Positions 20,709 to 36,101 of a stretch of DNA of 64,000 nt are shown here, one piece after another. The notes under the pieces were generated by a model. It searched no databases. It saw only the letters and a list, made by a program, of their open reading frames with translations, and was not told where the DNA came from. Within the stretch, counting starts at the first letter, position 1. Each line of letters starts with the position of its first letter. The DNA comes from Absidia repens. Taxonomy: Eukaryota > Mucoromycota > Mucoromycetes > Mucorales > Cunninghamellaceae. The translations under genes were made by a program, and so were the position numbers. The stretch is from NCBI GenBank assembly GCA_002105175.1, contig MCGE01000012.1, forward strand, positions 744,001 to 808,000. The letters run 5' to 3'.

Positions 20709-22941
20709 CTAATATCTGTTTCCACCACCATAACCACCACGGCGATTACCACCACCATAGCCACCACCATAGCCACCACCACCACCACCTCCATTTCGGT
20801 TGTATCCTCCGCGACCGCCACCATAACCGCCACCTCCATTGTTTCGTCCATATCCACCACGACCGCCACCGCGACCGCCGCCATAGCCGCCACCACCTCC
20901 ACCTTGGAAGCGACCTTCACGTTCGGCCAATTCGGGTAATTGAGTAGGAGCGGACAATTCAATACGAGTATCATGCCAAGCACGACCGGCCAAGTAGACA
21001 CCATCTTCCTTGACTTCAACCTTGCTTGAGGCAAAATCGGCCACGACACCTGTACGATCAGCAGTCATACGCCAGCCACGAGTTTCTTCATAGGCAATAT
21101 CAGAATATTCTCGGTTGATGATGTTTCGGATGTAGCCAGGATGGTTGACGGGTTGACCGACGTTGAAGTAGAGGGTGATTTGGTTTTCCATGGATGTGAG
21201 TAAAGATCGGCTGGGGATACCTTGGTGATAACCGGTCATAAAGGCCAAAGCAGATGCGACGGCTTCTTCGGCGCCATGCTTTTCAATCAATTGTTGAGCA
21301 GATTCGATGAAAAGAGGCAAGACAGTAGGGTTGACGCTATCGATGGACTTGAAGCAATCTTCGGTGGTAGCCTTGATGATATCTTCAGGACGAGGAGCAG
21401 ACATGGTTTCGAATTGGACACCAGTTTTCTTGGAGATAAAGTTCAAAAGACCTTCTTCTTGGGGCTTGTAGAAGGTAACACAGACACCAGAGCGGCCAGC
21501 ACGACCGGTACGACCAGAGCGATGCACGTAAGATTCAGTGTCCTTGGGGGGTTGACAGTTGATGACCAAATCGACTTGAGGGATATCGAGACCACGGGCC
21601 AGCACATCAGTACACACGATACATTTGTGTTTACCTTCACGGAACGCCTTCATAGTGGATTCACGAGATGTTTGAGCAATATCACCATGGAGTACTGCAG
21701 CATCTTGCTTGATCTTATCATGAGTACCCAATTCATTTGCATCGGACTTGGTGGCGCAGAAGATAACAGTCAATCCGCTCTTTCCGTAAACATTGACAAC
21801 ATCACCAATAATATCGGCACGGGCTTGATACGAGGAGGGCATAGCAATATGACGGATGTTGGTGTTGGTACGGTTCTTGGCGTTTCCGATCAAGTCAATA
21901 CGTACGTAATCTTCCCGGACAAATCGGTTGATGGTTTCCATGACAGATTCAGGTACAGTGGCGGAAAAGAGCAATGTTTGGTAATCATGACTGGTCTTTT
22001 GTTCCTTGATTTTATCCAACACATTGAACATATCTTCTTGGAAGCCACGAGCGTCGAGCCTATTAAGAAACAAACAAACAAACAAAAAACACAATGTCAG
22101 TCAAATCTGGTTGTTGTTTTTTTTTCCTATGCCTCTTTTTTTTTTTTAACGATACTTACATTTCATCAGCTTCATCAAGAACAATGTATTTCAAGTCGTT
22201 TAACTTCATGTTACCAAATTTGATATGATCCATCACACGACCAGGTGTACCCACAACGACATCACAACCTTGACGGAAGACAGAAGTTTGTTCATTATAA
22301 GGAGTACCACCATAAACAGGCAAAGCGGTCAAACGAGAACCAGAGATGTATTCAAAATCACCACAGACTTGCTTGGCCAAATCACGAGTAGGACACAATA
22401 CCAAAACACGGGGAGAGCGACCACGGCGGTTAGTAAAGGCATTATCGGCAGCAAGTTTTTCAATCACAGGTAAAGCAAAGGCCAAAGTTTTACCAGTACC
22501 AGTACGAGCACGGGCGAGCACATCTTTTCCATCATAGATAGTGTCAAAGGTTTTGGCTTGAATTTCAAAGAGAGACTTGATACCCTTGGTAGCCAAGTTT
22601 TGGATCGTACTTTCAGTAATACGGAAGTTGGTCAACTTGAGGTTTTCAGGAATAGCATCTTCTTCTTCTTCTTCTTGATCTTGATCTTGCTGCTCTTGTT
22701 CTTTTTCAACTACAGGTTCTTCCACAGCAGCGCTGTCATCATCAAACTTGATCTTCTTGTTGGCTTTTTTGCTATCTTCAGATCTGTCCCGCTTTTTGGA
22801 GTCCTTGTAGGATTTGCTGTAAGATTTACGATCTATATGAATAAACTAAGGAGTTAGCCAACGTCCTTACTTTGTTATATATTGTCATGTGATTAGTATC
22901 TTACCTTCAGACTCGTTCATGGGCATGGTGGAAGCAGGCAT
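20709..22941 (-). CDS. DDX21: DEAD-box RNA helicase, DDX21/DDX50 type
   Basis: Exons (minus) 22941-22905, 22832-22160 and 22059-20709 give 686 codons. Helicase motifs in order: ARTGTGKT 121-128, PTRDLA 160-165, TPGR 208-211, DEAD 232-235 (the codon after DEADE is split by an intron), SAT 269-271, TDVLARGLD about 387-395, HRSGRTGRAGR 416-426. Residues about 470-570 resemble the GUCT domain of nucleolar helicase GU (DDX21/DDX50), followed by a Gly/Arg/Tyr-rich RGG tail (about 617-686). The N-terminus is basic then acidic, typical of nucleolar proteins. Likely role: nucleolar RNA unwinding in rRNA processing. The family call is firm; orthology to DDX21 rests on GUCT plus RGG. Confidence 0.92.
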
Positions 22942-23570
22942 ATTGTTTTAGATCCGAAAGAAAAAGAAAAGACGAGTGAAAAAAAAAAGGGGAGCAATAA
23001 AAAAACTTTTTTTTTTTATTCAAAAAAAAGTAAGATTTTGTGACCGACAAAAAAAAAAAAAAAAGAAAGAAAAAAGGGCTCGGATTAAACCGCCGTTTCA
23101 AATGCCAAACCCACCCACCTAGGCAACAGAATATCATCACTCCCTCAAGAGGTGGATCCTATCAAATCATCATCGAGCGAAACAAAACAAAAAAACTAAG
23201 TTTCAATATTTTTTATTTGTTCAACAAAATAAAAATAAAATTATAAAATGATGTAAATAAATATAAAGAGGGATGCTATAGTAAGAGTGCAATACTATAC
23301 TATATGGATCAAAAAGGAATGGAGGATTGAATAAACTACACCCACATAAAAATAAGTGAGAACAAACTGATAAAAAATGATACTAAAGGAGAAACTAACG
23401 GGAACGAAAGAATGGTTAATGTATTAATAAAAAAAGTAAAAGGGGGAGGTGGGGAGGGAGGGGGGGAGAATATAGCCAGTGCTTGTAAGGGGAGGGAGGA
23501 GTCCATGTCATGTGTTGGTGGTTGTCATTTGTCGCCTTTTCTATAACTGAGATTTTGTTGATCATCTCGT
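22942..23570. other. intergenic between helicase start and Zn2Cys6 stop
   Basis: Helicase 5' region with T-runs near 23000-23060, then the 3' region of the Zn2Cys6 gene. The G-rich stretch 23440-23470 (GGGAGGTGGGGAGGGAGGGG) could form a G-quadruplex. No gene. Confidence 0.45.
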
Positions 23571-24431
23571 TCATCGCTTCCGTTTTCTATCCATATGAGG
23601 TTGTTGATGGTGATGATGATGATGATGATGATCTGCGGTATCAGGAGATTGTGATGCGGTAGCGGTAGTAGTGGATGATTGACTGTTGTAGTAATAATCC
23701 TGATGACCGCCAAGCGGAGGTAGGTCCCGGTGTTCAGCCGAAGGTGCAGATAGACTATGAATAGATGGTAATCGCAATTCTCTGCCTGTAGTAGACGACG
23801 ATGACGACGTTGAAGTAGTAGGTGGAGAAGAGCGATTGGTTGGCTGATTCAAAGAAGAAGGTGACGAGGGTATGGCATTGCCAACAGTTGTAGGTGGAGT
23901 GGTTGAAGACGAAACTGCAGCGTTGGTGGAAGAGGTAGAAGGAGAGGGCTGCGGTGAGGGTGAAATGTAAAGATGGCGATGATAAGATGAAGTAATAGGA
24001 TTGGATGTCGAAGGTGGTGTGCTAAGCTGTTGCTGCTGTAGTTGTTGGCTAGTAGTAGGTGGAGGCGATGTTGAAGACGGCTTTAGTTGATCCTTGTTCA
24101 GGAATCTATTGACGGCCGCAGGATCCAAATCGTTCATGGACATCTGAGACTGGACAATGGTTTTGAGCATATCTTCAATCGCTTTGAGTCGTTCCTCAAT
24201 AGCTTCTAAAGCCGCTTTGCTAGGTCCGTTTCGTTTGTCGTCAGTATGAGAGGTCGGGTAAACACAAGGGACTGAGGATTTTTGGCAATTGCGACAAGGC
24301 TGTTCACCGTTACATTTCGTCTTTTTCCGTCGGCATTCGCTGCAAGCGCTGACTATCTTGGCCCGCTTTTGTCGAGTTTCAGGAGGAGGCGCTTGTTGTT
24401 GTTGTTGTTGTTGTTCATCAGAAGGCATCAC
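23571..24431 (-). CDS. Zn2Cys6 binuclear-cluster transcription factor, short form
   Basis: Single exon, 286 codons. The cluster C30-x2-C33-x6-C40-x5-C46-x2-C49-x6-C56 is perfect, with basic residues between (RRKKTK). A predicted coiled coil (AALEAIEERLKAIEDMLKTI) at about 73-95 fits the usual dimerisation element. The rest is Ser/Thr/Pro/Gln-rich and ends in a His run and a basic tip (RKRKR). It lacks the large middle homology region of full-length fungal factors, so it is a short protein. DNA binding is expected; targets are unknown. It is divergent from muskelin, with a 750-nt shared upstream region. Confidence 0.88.
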   Translation of the reverse strand: MMPSDEQQQQQQQAPPPETRQKRAKIVSACSECRRKKTKCNGEQPCRNCQKSSVPCVYPTSHTDDKRNGPSKAALEAIEERLKAIEDMLKTIVQSQMSMNDLDPAAVNRFLNKDQLKPSSTSPPPTTSQQLQQQQLSTPPSTSNPITSSYHRHLYISPSPQPSPSTSSTNAAVSSSTTPPTTVGNAIPSSPSSLNQPTNRSSPPTTSTSSSSSTTGRELRLPSIHSLSAPSAEHRDLPPLGGHQDYYYNSQSSTTTATASQSPDTADHHHHHHHHQQPHMDRKRKR

Positions 24432-25180
24432 GTAGTCGAAACAAATAGATAAATAGATAAAGTAGATATAAAAAGAAAGTCAAAAATAAGTATATGAAAG
24501 GTGAATAATAAAATGGGAAGAATATAAGGAAAGACTGGGATAAATCAAATGGGGAGGAGGAAAATGATTAAGGAGTGAACGAGTGAAAAGGAAGAAGATA
24601 AAGAGCGTATGTGATGTAGTGGAAGATAAAAGAGTGAATAAAAAATGAAAAAATATAAAAAAAGTCTAATGTTTTTTTTTTTTCTGAGGAAGAAAAAAAT
24701 GTAAAGAAATAAAATAGAAAGGAACAAAGGGAAAAAGGGAAAGCGAAGGGAAAAAAGAAGCGGCATTTGAAAAACATACCAGACCTGTCCTGTGCCAGCA
24801 AATTTAATTGGATGTCACTTGGCAAGGTAACCCCACAAAAAAATATAAAAAACCATGCTGGGTATTAAAAACAAAAAATCAATGAAGAATTTTGATGCCT
24901 CCATTAACAATGTATATCAAAGGAATCATTCATTCGAGAACACTTCGGCGAATGTGTGATCTACTTCTTACTTATAGACCGCAGATCATATTTGTAACTG
25001 GGCGAAAAAATTCGCCCTTGTGGTCGGTCGATCTATCACAAAAAGTACGGAGCTTTCCCAGCAAAAATTATTTATTTCGAACGGAAGTTTTTTTTTTTTT
25101 TTTTTTCTTATCAATATTTTTTCCCAATATCTTGGATGCTATAATATTATTAATACTTCTTCTTTTCTTCATTTAATTTC
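24432..25180. promoter_or_regulatory. shared divergent upstream region
   Basis: Separates the Zn2Cys6 gene (minus) from muskelin (plus). Strongly purine-rich on plus at 24440-24770 and a T-run at 25088-25106 just before the muskelin start. No TATA box stands out. Function as a bidirectional promoter is inferred from gene orientation only. Confidence 0.5.
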
Positions 25181-28462
<3,282 letters not shown>

Positions 28463-28992
28463 ATTTGATTAGTTCAGTCATTTTTTATTCTTATTATCCA
28501 TTTTGCATAGCTAGTATCTCAATAAAGACGATTATGGCATTTGATGATCATCACGGACGTAGGGGCTTTTTATTCTTATTATTATGCTATTATTATTTTT
28601 AGAGCAATACGGGAATGATTGGATACAATCGGGGGATTTTTCTGGTATGGGTCGATCTACACAAATAAAAAAAAGGAATAGATGAAGATTATGAGAAATA
28701 CGTTTTTTTCGTTATTTTGATAAAAAAAATAACTGACGATTGATGGAAAGCAACTTGATGAATACAAAGTGGCTGTTGTGATGGTATCAACAATGGTCAT
28801 TTATTCTTTTATTCTTCAACAGGATATTGAAGCTTGAGTAGTTTAAAATGTATCCGACTCTTTTTTTTTTTTTTTGCCTCCCTCTCAACATTTTGAACAG
28901 CTAAAAGGATTGAAGGCCGAAACAGAAAAAAAAAAGGGAACTCGCGAGTCCCTCTTTTTTTCCTATTTTTCTATTGCAAAAACCTTGACACG
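28463..28992. other. short spacer between muskelin and cytochrome b561
   Basis: AATAAAG at about 28519 likely ends the muskelin transcript. T-run 28860-28875. The genes are tandem, so the rest should hold the b561 promoter. Confidence 0.45.
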
Positions 28993-29744
28993 ATGGTTGA
29001 AAGAGCAACAAGAAATGAATTACTTTTGATTCATGGGATATTGATGGCCTATGTATGGCTATTTGCGGTTCCAATGGCCATAGGAATTGCTGTTTATGGG
29101 AAAATATTCAACAAGAATTGGTGGGGTAAACTACATATGTGGATCATGTCAGTTGGGGTTATTTTGCCGTTAACTGTAGCTGCTACATTGGGCTTTGTTG
29201 CTTCCGAAACAATAAAATTGCGAACCCACACGGTAAGTGAAAATAAACATCCCAGAAGCCATTCAATTTATGTATTTGTTTTTTTTCTAAAAAAAAAAAA
29301 AAGGTACTTGGCACAATAGTTGTCTTGCTGGCATGGCTACAAATTATACTTGGTATTACCAATCATTATATTTTCAAAAAAAGAGCAAGAGAAAACAGAT
29401 TGCCTTCCAAAAAGCCTTGGCACAATCTATTGCATATTTGGGGTGGGCGTTTTATTTTTATTCTCGCTGTGATTACTGTTCCTTTTGGCATGAAGCTTCG
29501 CCATACACCTTCGGGGTTATACACCGCATATGCTGTCTGGGTATCATTGATGATGGCATCTTTCATAGGATTAATACTGTATGGTCTCCTTAATTCTAGT
29601 CGTATTCGGCTTCGACAGCAGCAGCAGCAGCAACAACAACAAGAGCAACAGCAACAGCAACAACATGACGATAAAGATAATGTAGTGGATGAATCAAGAC
29701 TCCCTGCGGAATTTGAAAACAAAAAATTCGATGGTCGGCGTTAA
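28993..29744 (+). CDS. cytochrome b561-type transmembrane protein
   Basis: Exons 28993-29232 and 29304-29744; 226 codons. Five to six hydrophobic helices. Candidate haem ligands sit where b561 proteins place them: H14 (LLIHGIL), H48 (GKLHMW), H101 (TNHYIF) and H120/H124 (WHNLLHIWGGR). There is no signal peptide or N-terminal DOMON domain, so this is the free-standing form found in fungi. Expected to move electrons across a membrane; the donor is unknown. The C-terminal tail has a Gln-rich run followed by acidic residues. Confidence 0.82.
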
Positions 29745-30869
29745 ACTCTGTCGTTTTCAATCCACATAAACTATTTCTTTTCATTTTTTTTTTTTTTTGG
29801 CTTTTTTAATAAATAAATAACCACCCTCTCATTGATGTTTTTTATTTTGTTCTTGTTTTGAATATTACCAGCACAACACAATCAACAGCTGGATGATCGC
29901 TGTTGACAATTATCCCAACAGATCGCGACAATCTTGATTTCAAATGTCAAAGGCAACTCTTGTGGTGGCATCAGCAGGAACATCATAGAATTTATATCTA
30001 CTACCTCTTGAACATTCTTGTCATTCTTCCAACTGACTACGTTGAAAAGGTCGATAGTGGATACTTGTTATGTGTATGCCCTGGATGCGAATCATTTTAT
30101 GCATGGCGCCTATATCGCCTAACGAATAGCACGAACCCAGTTCAAATGTAAGTGGAAAATTCAAGATCGAGCGAGCGTTTGAAATACGGTGATTTTTGAT
30201 TCGTTTCTAGTCTTGTGTTAGATCTGATGAATAGATGATCACGGATTTATCTGGGGGTTGATGCTTCTAATGTGCCCAAAAGTATTGCTGTCTATATCTA
30301 CTTAGCTACCTCTCCAATCGCATATGACATTGATAATAATGTCCTTTTACTCATGTGGTATTAGTTATAGCATCTTTTCATGCGGAATGTATCATTATTC
30401 CCTTCAAAAGTATTTTGATCAATAAATAAAGCAATATTGTGTTTATTATTCAAAAGGAAGGATGTTGGTTTTTAAATTTGGGTTTTGATGAGAAGGGATT
30501 AAGTGACTGTGACGTTTCGCGCTTTCGTGGGCATCTGTGTCGGTTGGGCATTATTAATTGTGTGTGTGTTGAAAAATAATAAAGTGCGGAATATGCAGTA
30601 AGGTATGTCATGTCTAGTGAATAATATATAATAGGGACGGACACGCAGGTAATATCTTCCAGGTTGATCCATGTGAGAGAGGAACGGAACTACGTTTTAT
30701 ATCAAGTGACCTTGATCTACATATATAAGTGCATGACGCTCTAGGATAAAGAGTAGTCATACTGAGTGAGCTAGAATGCAGCTGTTTGATAAATCACTCA
30801 CAATACAGCTACAATAATGGTTTTGCTCACTATATTTTGTGCCATGGAATTTATAATAATAATTTATAT
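29745..30869. other. intergenic with a weak 82-codon ORF
   Basis: An open frame on + at 29903-30151 (WWHQQEHHRIYIYYLLN, CVCPGCESFYAWRLYRL) has some protein-like composition but no recognised family and no clear exons. AATAAATAAAG near 30420. Otherwise AT-rich. Confidence 0.35.
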
Positions 30870-31460
30870 TTTATTTGAAGGAAGATGACATGTACTATGC
30901 TAAGAGCATAGGTTTTATTACAACAGGACGTCTAATGATGGTAGCTTGGGGGAGACTAAATGGTATTTGAAGAATGACCAACACTAATCTAAAGGGACAA
31001 TTGTAAAATGGGAGCTAATATATTGCACACGGCTTGAAATGGTAGTAAAAAAGAGATCTATTGCACAAGACATTAAAAAAAAAAAAAACTAATGGGATAT
31101 TTTCCATTGAAACAAGTTAAAAGAGACATATTTTATTCAGATATACATTCAAACTATGGACAAACTAATACTAAACTAAGGTAATGAAGGCTTTACAAAG
31201 TCATCTAATTGTGGCTCAAAATCCTGAATCCAAAACGAAAAGGTTCCCCCATGCATGTTGTAATCCCTGTTCTGAAACCCCTTCTAAACTAGTCCTGGCT
31301 CTAATCTAAGTCACCCGAAACCCCAAAATAAGCTGTGAATGGTGAAGAAAAAAAAAAGAAAAAAAAAACTTGAAAAATGAAAATGAAAAGAAAGAATGGA
31401 GCGAAAAAAAAAAAAAAAAAAAAAATTGGGAAATAAAAATCCACGTGTGCGGGATTTAAA
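30870..31460 (+). repeat. family B dispersed repeat, copy B2
   Basis: Same layout as B1 and B3: modules with GGATCTATTGCACAAGACAT, TTTTATTCAGATATACATTC, core near 31240 (CCCCCATGCATGTTG), CTTCTAAACTAGTCCTGG and a long A-rich tail to 31425. Confidence 0.75.
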
Positions 31461-31689
31461 ATGTTTTTTTTTATTTGGCTCTCTTGCGATTAAAATTTTT
31501 TCGCCTCTCTCGCTTTTACAACATCATAGATAATGTAGCCGAAGGGTTTGAATGCAACTATCACCTTTCAACATTGGCGACCTGACGACCCCTTCTTTAT
31601 ACTATAACGAACATCAATATCGTCATTCTGTCTTTATTGGTTTTTTTTTTTCAAAACGTAGTCTTCATTGAAGTCTCAAAAGGCGGTGG

Positions 31690-31915
31690 GTGACGGTGCT
31701 CTTGACTTAGTGGTTAGAAAGTGAATCAGGGGCATTTTGAAAAGTGCAATGCAAACAACATGGGGGAACCTCTTTCATTTTGGATTGGTGATTTGCGATC
31801 GTCATTTGATTAGTCTTCATCTTATGAATAGTGCTATTTGTTTATATTAGCATTAGCTGTCATAGTTAATGTCTACATCTGAATAAAATTATCTTATCTT
31901 CATACCATTAATCTG
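31690..31915 (-). repeat. family A repeat fragment, copy A5
   Basis: CTTAGTGGTTAGAAAGTGAATC, GCATTTTGAAAAGTGCAATG, core GGGGGAACC..TTTCATTTTGG, then ATCTGAATAAAATTATCTT. Inverted relative to B2, only about 230 nt away. Confidence 0.7.
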
Positions 31916-31988
31916 ACTTGTATTTTTGAATTGTCTTATATTGAAGGGATATACTGTACGTACAGTACAGCACAGTACAGTGCATGCG

Positions 31989-32031
<43 letters not shown>
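31989..32031 (+). repeat. poly(A) run of about 40
   Basis: Uninterrupted A run; longest on the plus strand here. It could mark a retroposed end, but nothing upstream supports a specific retrotransposon. Confidence 0.8.
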
Positions 32032-32214
32032 GATGAATATTTGGCGATTTTTGTCAGGCGATCAAGTCAGCGCAATTCCTAATAAACATAATTGTTTGGT
32101 GGCTATATTTATTACCTAGAATTTATTTGTGTGAGATGAATCGATTCAAAGCTCTGTTGATTTTCATTTTGCGTATTGCAAATAATGTACAGGGCTTTCA
32201 GAAAAAAAATATAG

Positions 32215-32287
32215 GTCTTCGTGGTGTAGTTGGTTATCACGTCTGTCTAACACACAGACGGTCTGCAGTTCAAATCTGCACGAAGAC
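32215..32287 (+). tRNA. tRNA-Val (anticodon AAC)
   Basis: 73-nt cloverleaf with no intron. Acceptor GTCTTCG pairs perfectly with CGAAGAC; anticodon stem TCTGT/ACAGA holds the loop CTAACAC (anticodon AAC, reads GTT valine codons); T stem TGCAG/CTGCA with loop TTCAAAT. A T-run right after (TCTTTTTTTG) is a good Pol III terminator. CCA is not encoded, as expected in a eukaryote. Confidence 0.95.
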
Positions 32288-32298
32288 ATCTTTTTTTG
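32288..32298 (+). terminator. Pol III terminator of tRNA-Val
   Basis: A run of seven T immediately after the tRNA, the standard RNA polymerase III stop. Confidence 0.85.
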
Positions 32299-33456
32299 CT
32301 TCATTTTATGTTTATATTTTGTTATTTTTCAACTTTAAACCCAAAGGTTGATGGTGTTATAGCGAAACTTTGATATTTGATAGTAACGAGGTTGTGTTTT
32401 TGTAATTTTTGTTTGAGGTAGCAACAAAAAAAAAAAAAAATCAAACTCAACCTCAACCATTAATAGTTGTATTGAGAAAAAAAAACATTTCCGATAATAA
32501 AATAGGAATTAAATGATCGAAAATTCTTTCCATGCTATTCTGATCTGACTCGACAAGGATGTTGGTGCAATCAAAAGTTAGTCATTGACTTTTATTAAAT
32601 TATATATGTGTTAAAAAGCTGGTTTTACCTTTCTGTCAAATGAAGGAAAAAAAAAAAAAAGTTCCTCATCAATAAAAAGTGTTTGCTGCCAATTTACAAT
32701 TGTTGATAAAGAGATATGTATTGTCAGTTAAAAGTATATTGTCTTTATTTTTCACCTGAATGGAAAAAAATAGAACAGCTGTCTATATATTTTGTTACGC
32801 CCAATTCGTTTGAAGTCTGTTCAATGAAACCCAATGAGATTTCCAAATTAGGAATTTTTATCCGTAGGTTATGAGTGTATGATATTGATATTATAAGATC
32901 AGTACGCTATCCTAAGAAAACTGTATGATCGTCATGACTATTGTAATCTTATTATATTTTAGAAACATGTATCAAGGGATCGTTTTTTTATGTAATTTTC
33001 CCAATTCAGATCATCCGGAATTCATTGCGTTGGCCTATTTCGCATAATATCACAAAAAAAAAAAAAAAAAAACTTCTGCCTATATCACATTGTTTGGAAA
33101 ATATGACCACTCAATCAATATTAATTTCGAAAGACCCCGAATGAGTCCAAAATTTGAGCGACATTCAAGTACACAATGCCACTAGTTACAGTACTAGGTA
33201 CCGCAAGAAGACAATATAGATAATACTACAAAATGATTGATTTTATTTCTGTTTCAAATATACACACATTCAATAGTCATCGACAATAATGATAATAGTA
33301 GTAAAATAAAATATATACAGAAGAATAAGATAATAAATCGTAATGTGAAGGAACAAATAATAGTAATAATAATAGTGTGTATCTGTGTAGGTGGTGATAA
33401 AGAGGAAGAGAGAGGGTATGGCATGAATCCAATAAATAAAATACAAAGAATGAGCT

Positions 33457-33491
<35 letters not shown>

Positions 33492-33526
33492 GGAAAGTAT
33501 AAAATTCTAAATATGTGAAGTGATCA
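32299..33526. other. AT-rich intergenic
   Basis: No gene recognised. Contains A-runs (33052-33071), a (TAA)n-like stretch near 33290-33370 and a purine tract with AAAAG repeats (33460-33495) just downstream of the carrier stop. Confidence 0.4.
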
Positions 33527-35325
33527 TCAGTCGTCACCATCATCGCCATCAAGAGTCATTTGGTTGATAGAGTTGAAAGGATCAAAGTCCATGCTTCTAA
33601 AGTCCACTTCACGCTTGACCAATTCAAACACCAAAAAGCCAACACTTGTCGCCGGCACAACCTTCATGACGGTACTACCAAATTCCTGATACAAAAATTT
33701 CATCCAACTACCACCATTGGATCGCACATTGCGTTTGCATTGTTCCCATGTTCGACGGTAGAGTTCGTTGACTGGTTCCCTTTTCGACTTGTTGGAGAAT
33801 TCGGATTGTTCTTCTTCAATATAGAAAATACTTTGTATTTTGGAGAAAGGATGATCGATCAACTGGTATGCCTAGTAACATTTAGTAAAAATAAGAATAA
33901 GAATCGCCCAAGTTATACCCTTATACATCACATTTTCACATTGTGTTCTTAAAGAGGTCTTACCACTGCCGCTGCTGCACCAGCCAATATAACAAACATA
34001 GGTTCCAGCATCAATGGAGGTCGTTCCTTTTTCAGAGTTTGCGTAGGTGAGGAAGCCACTGAGGAGTCACTTGTTGTATTCTGTCCTTCGAGATGAGTAT
34101 GATGTATGATGTCGCTGATATCCTTTTTCCATGATGATTCTAAGTCTTGGAGAGTTTTCGATGATACCACATGTAGACCGTACATTTCATCCAGATAATA
34201 GTAATAGCCTTGTTGCTTCACCCATTCGAATGTTGCGAAAAACAAACCACAAGCGAGTGAATCCTATAAAAATAAAGACACATGCGTTAAAAAGTCAGCC
34301 TCTTCCCCCTATTGTATTCGTTTTGATTTTTGTTACCCGCATCAAAGTCAATGTGAATCCTCTATAGGCACTAGCCATGCCTAATTCCTTGAATGTTGTT
34401 TTGGCAAATTGATAAAGCGATCGGTGTTTTCCTTCTAGGAGATCGTTGACTTCAAATCGTACCTTGAGAGAGTCTAAGGGAGTTGCCACAATCGACTGTG
34501 CGGCACCAGCCAGACATCCTGCCAAAAATACCGAGCTGTAAGGCGGTGGTGGAAAAGGTCGATGAAGTTGATATGCTGATGGTGGATGAAATAACGGTAG
34601 TGTGGCGATGTAAGTTGTGTATAATATAGTACCAATCACCGTATTGGCAATCAATGGGGGAAAAACGTGCTTTGGTAAGAAGCTCCACTATAAAGATAAT
34701 AATAATAATCAAACGGTCCTTATCAGTATGTTATGTGTATGTAAGACTATCTATCTAACAATATCTTACCCCTTTGGTCTTGACTGCATGTGTGATCATT
34801 CCAATAGAAGTGTATCGAAAAGAGAATCGTTTCGTAGTTTCATCCACAGGCATCAAGGCTCTTGCCATGATAAGGTAGTCCACCCGAAGAGGTCTAAATA
34901 GCTACAGCCAAGTCAAACGTGCCGTTAGCACTGAAGACAACGAAAATGTCACAGTTTCCCAGTTTTTTTTTTTTTTTTTTTTTTTTTGACTGCTGCTTGC
35001 TTACCTTCACTGGTGTGCGATAAAATAAATACATCCCTTGAAGCATCAGGGTTCGAGTGATAGCAGTGGACCCACCAATAGACGTAGCGTCTTTGGCCTT
35101 TTTTCGTTTGGCATGAAGATTTGTGGCATTAGTAGGTGATGGATAAGGTACAAAAGCTGGTAATGTGGAAGAAGATAGCGTGGCGTTATACGGGTACGAA
35201 AGAGAGAAAAGGGAGGCTTTTGATAATACAGGTTTGCTGTAAAAGCTTGTATTCTTTGTCGCTACGGGGGTTGCATTTGCTGCCTTTTCTACAGTTGCTG
35301 CTGGAGGAGCTGGAGCAACAGACAT
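33527..35325 (-). CDS. mitochondrial carrier (SLC25 family), long form
   Basis: Five exons (minus): 35325-35005, 34901-34770, 34687-34337, 34263-33964, 33871-33527; 482 codons, all phase 0. Carrier signatures: FYRTPVKLFRPLRVDYL in the first third, the repeat motif TPLDSLKVRFEV with the P-x-D-x-(K/R) core preceded by AGCLAGAAQSIVA, ASAYRGFTLTLMRDSLACGLFFATFEW, and a last helix VMKVVPATSVGFLVFE. Normal carriers are about 300 residues; the extra length comes from a Ser/Ala/Pro-rich N-terminus and a polar loop in the second half. Substrate unknown; the degenerate signatures make transport itself an inference. Confidence 0.85.
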
Positions 35326-36101
35326 AGAATTGTGAAAAAAAAGTTTTCAGTCGTAGTAAAAAAAAAAAAAAAAAAAAAAACAAGGAACAGAAAATGACAG
35401 TGGGAGGGGTTGGGGTATTTTTTGAATTTTTAAAAGCGGAGATTTAAAAATAGCGATGAAAAGTAGATCGGCCGTTGTATCCCTATTGTTTGAGAGATAC
35501 AGAGTGGAAATCTTGCAGTGACCAAAATTCCATTTTCATTTCATTTTCATTTTATTTCGTTATATTCAATTTATTAGTTATGATAGTTTATCAAAAAAGG
35601 CCTCAGTAGGATCAATTGGAAAAGTTTAGTTTTATGGCGCATGTTTTGACTAGCCAATTATATACTTCATCCTCGACCTTTTAAGTACAAGAGATCAATA
35701 TTGTTCCGTTGTCGATCGGGGGAAGCATTTCATTTTCAGAATGCACTCAACTTGTGGTACATTATTAGCATTTAAGGCGCCTTTTTTGGGTGAATGTCTC
35801 ATCTACCACTTCAAAATGATCTTTACCATAGAGCGATAACGGAATGATATTCAAACAATGGGGTTGCTCATAAATATCGAGTAATGCCCCCTTGTTTTAG
35901 CCATCACAACAAGAGTAAAAGCTGAATTTTGTCCATCAATCCAACCACTTAAGAGTATGGTCTATCATTTTTTATAAGGAATTATAACGCCGCATCTGAG
36001 TTTGCAAATTTGACATTCAAACAAATAAAATAAAAAGGACAATGAAAGTAGCTATACCTATACTTTATTGTGTGATAAAACAAATCAATATAAAAATATA
36101 T
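35326..36101. other. intergenic upstream of the carrier gene
   Basis: A-run 35360-35380 then AT-rich DNA. CATTTCATTTTCATTTTATTTC (35537-35558) is a short repeat. No gene. Confidence 0.4.

Noticed and set aside
20606..21049. Val/Met-rich 147-codon ORF
   Set aside because: Frame shadow of the helicase RGG tail; its composition is a by-product of GGT/GGN repeats.
21222..22223. 333-codon plus-strand ORF
   Set aside because: It is the exact antisense of the helicase exon, whose motifs read on the minus strand; it also crosses the helicase intron.
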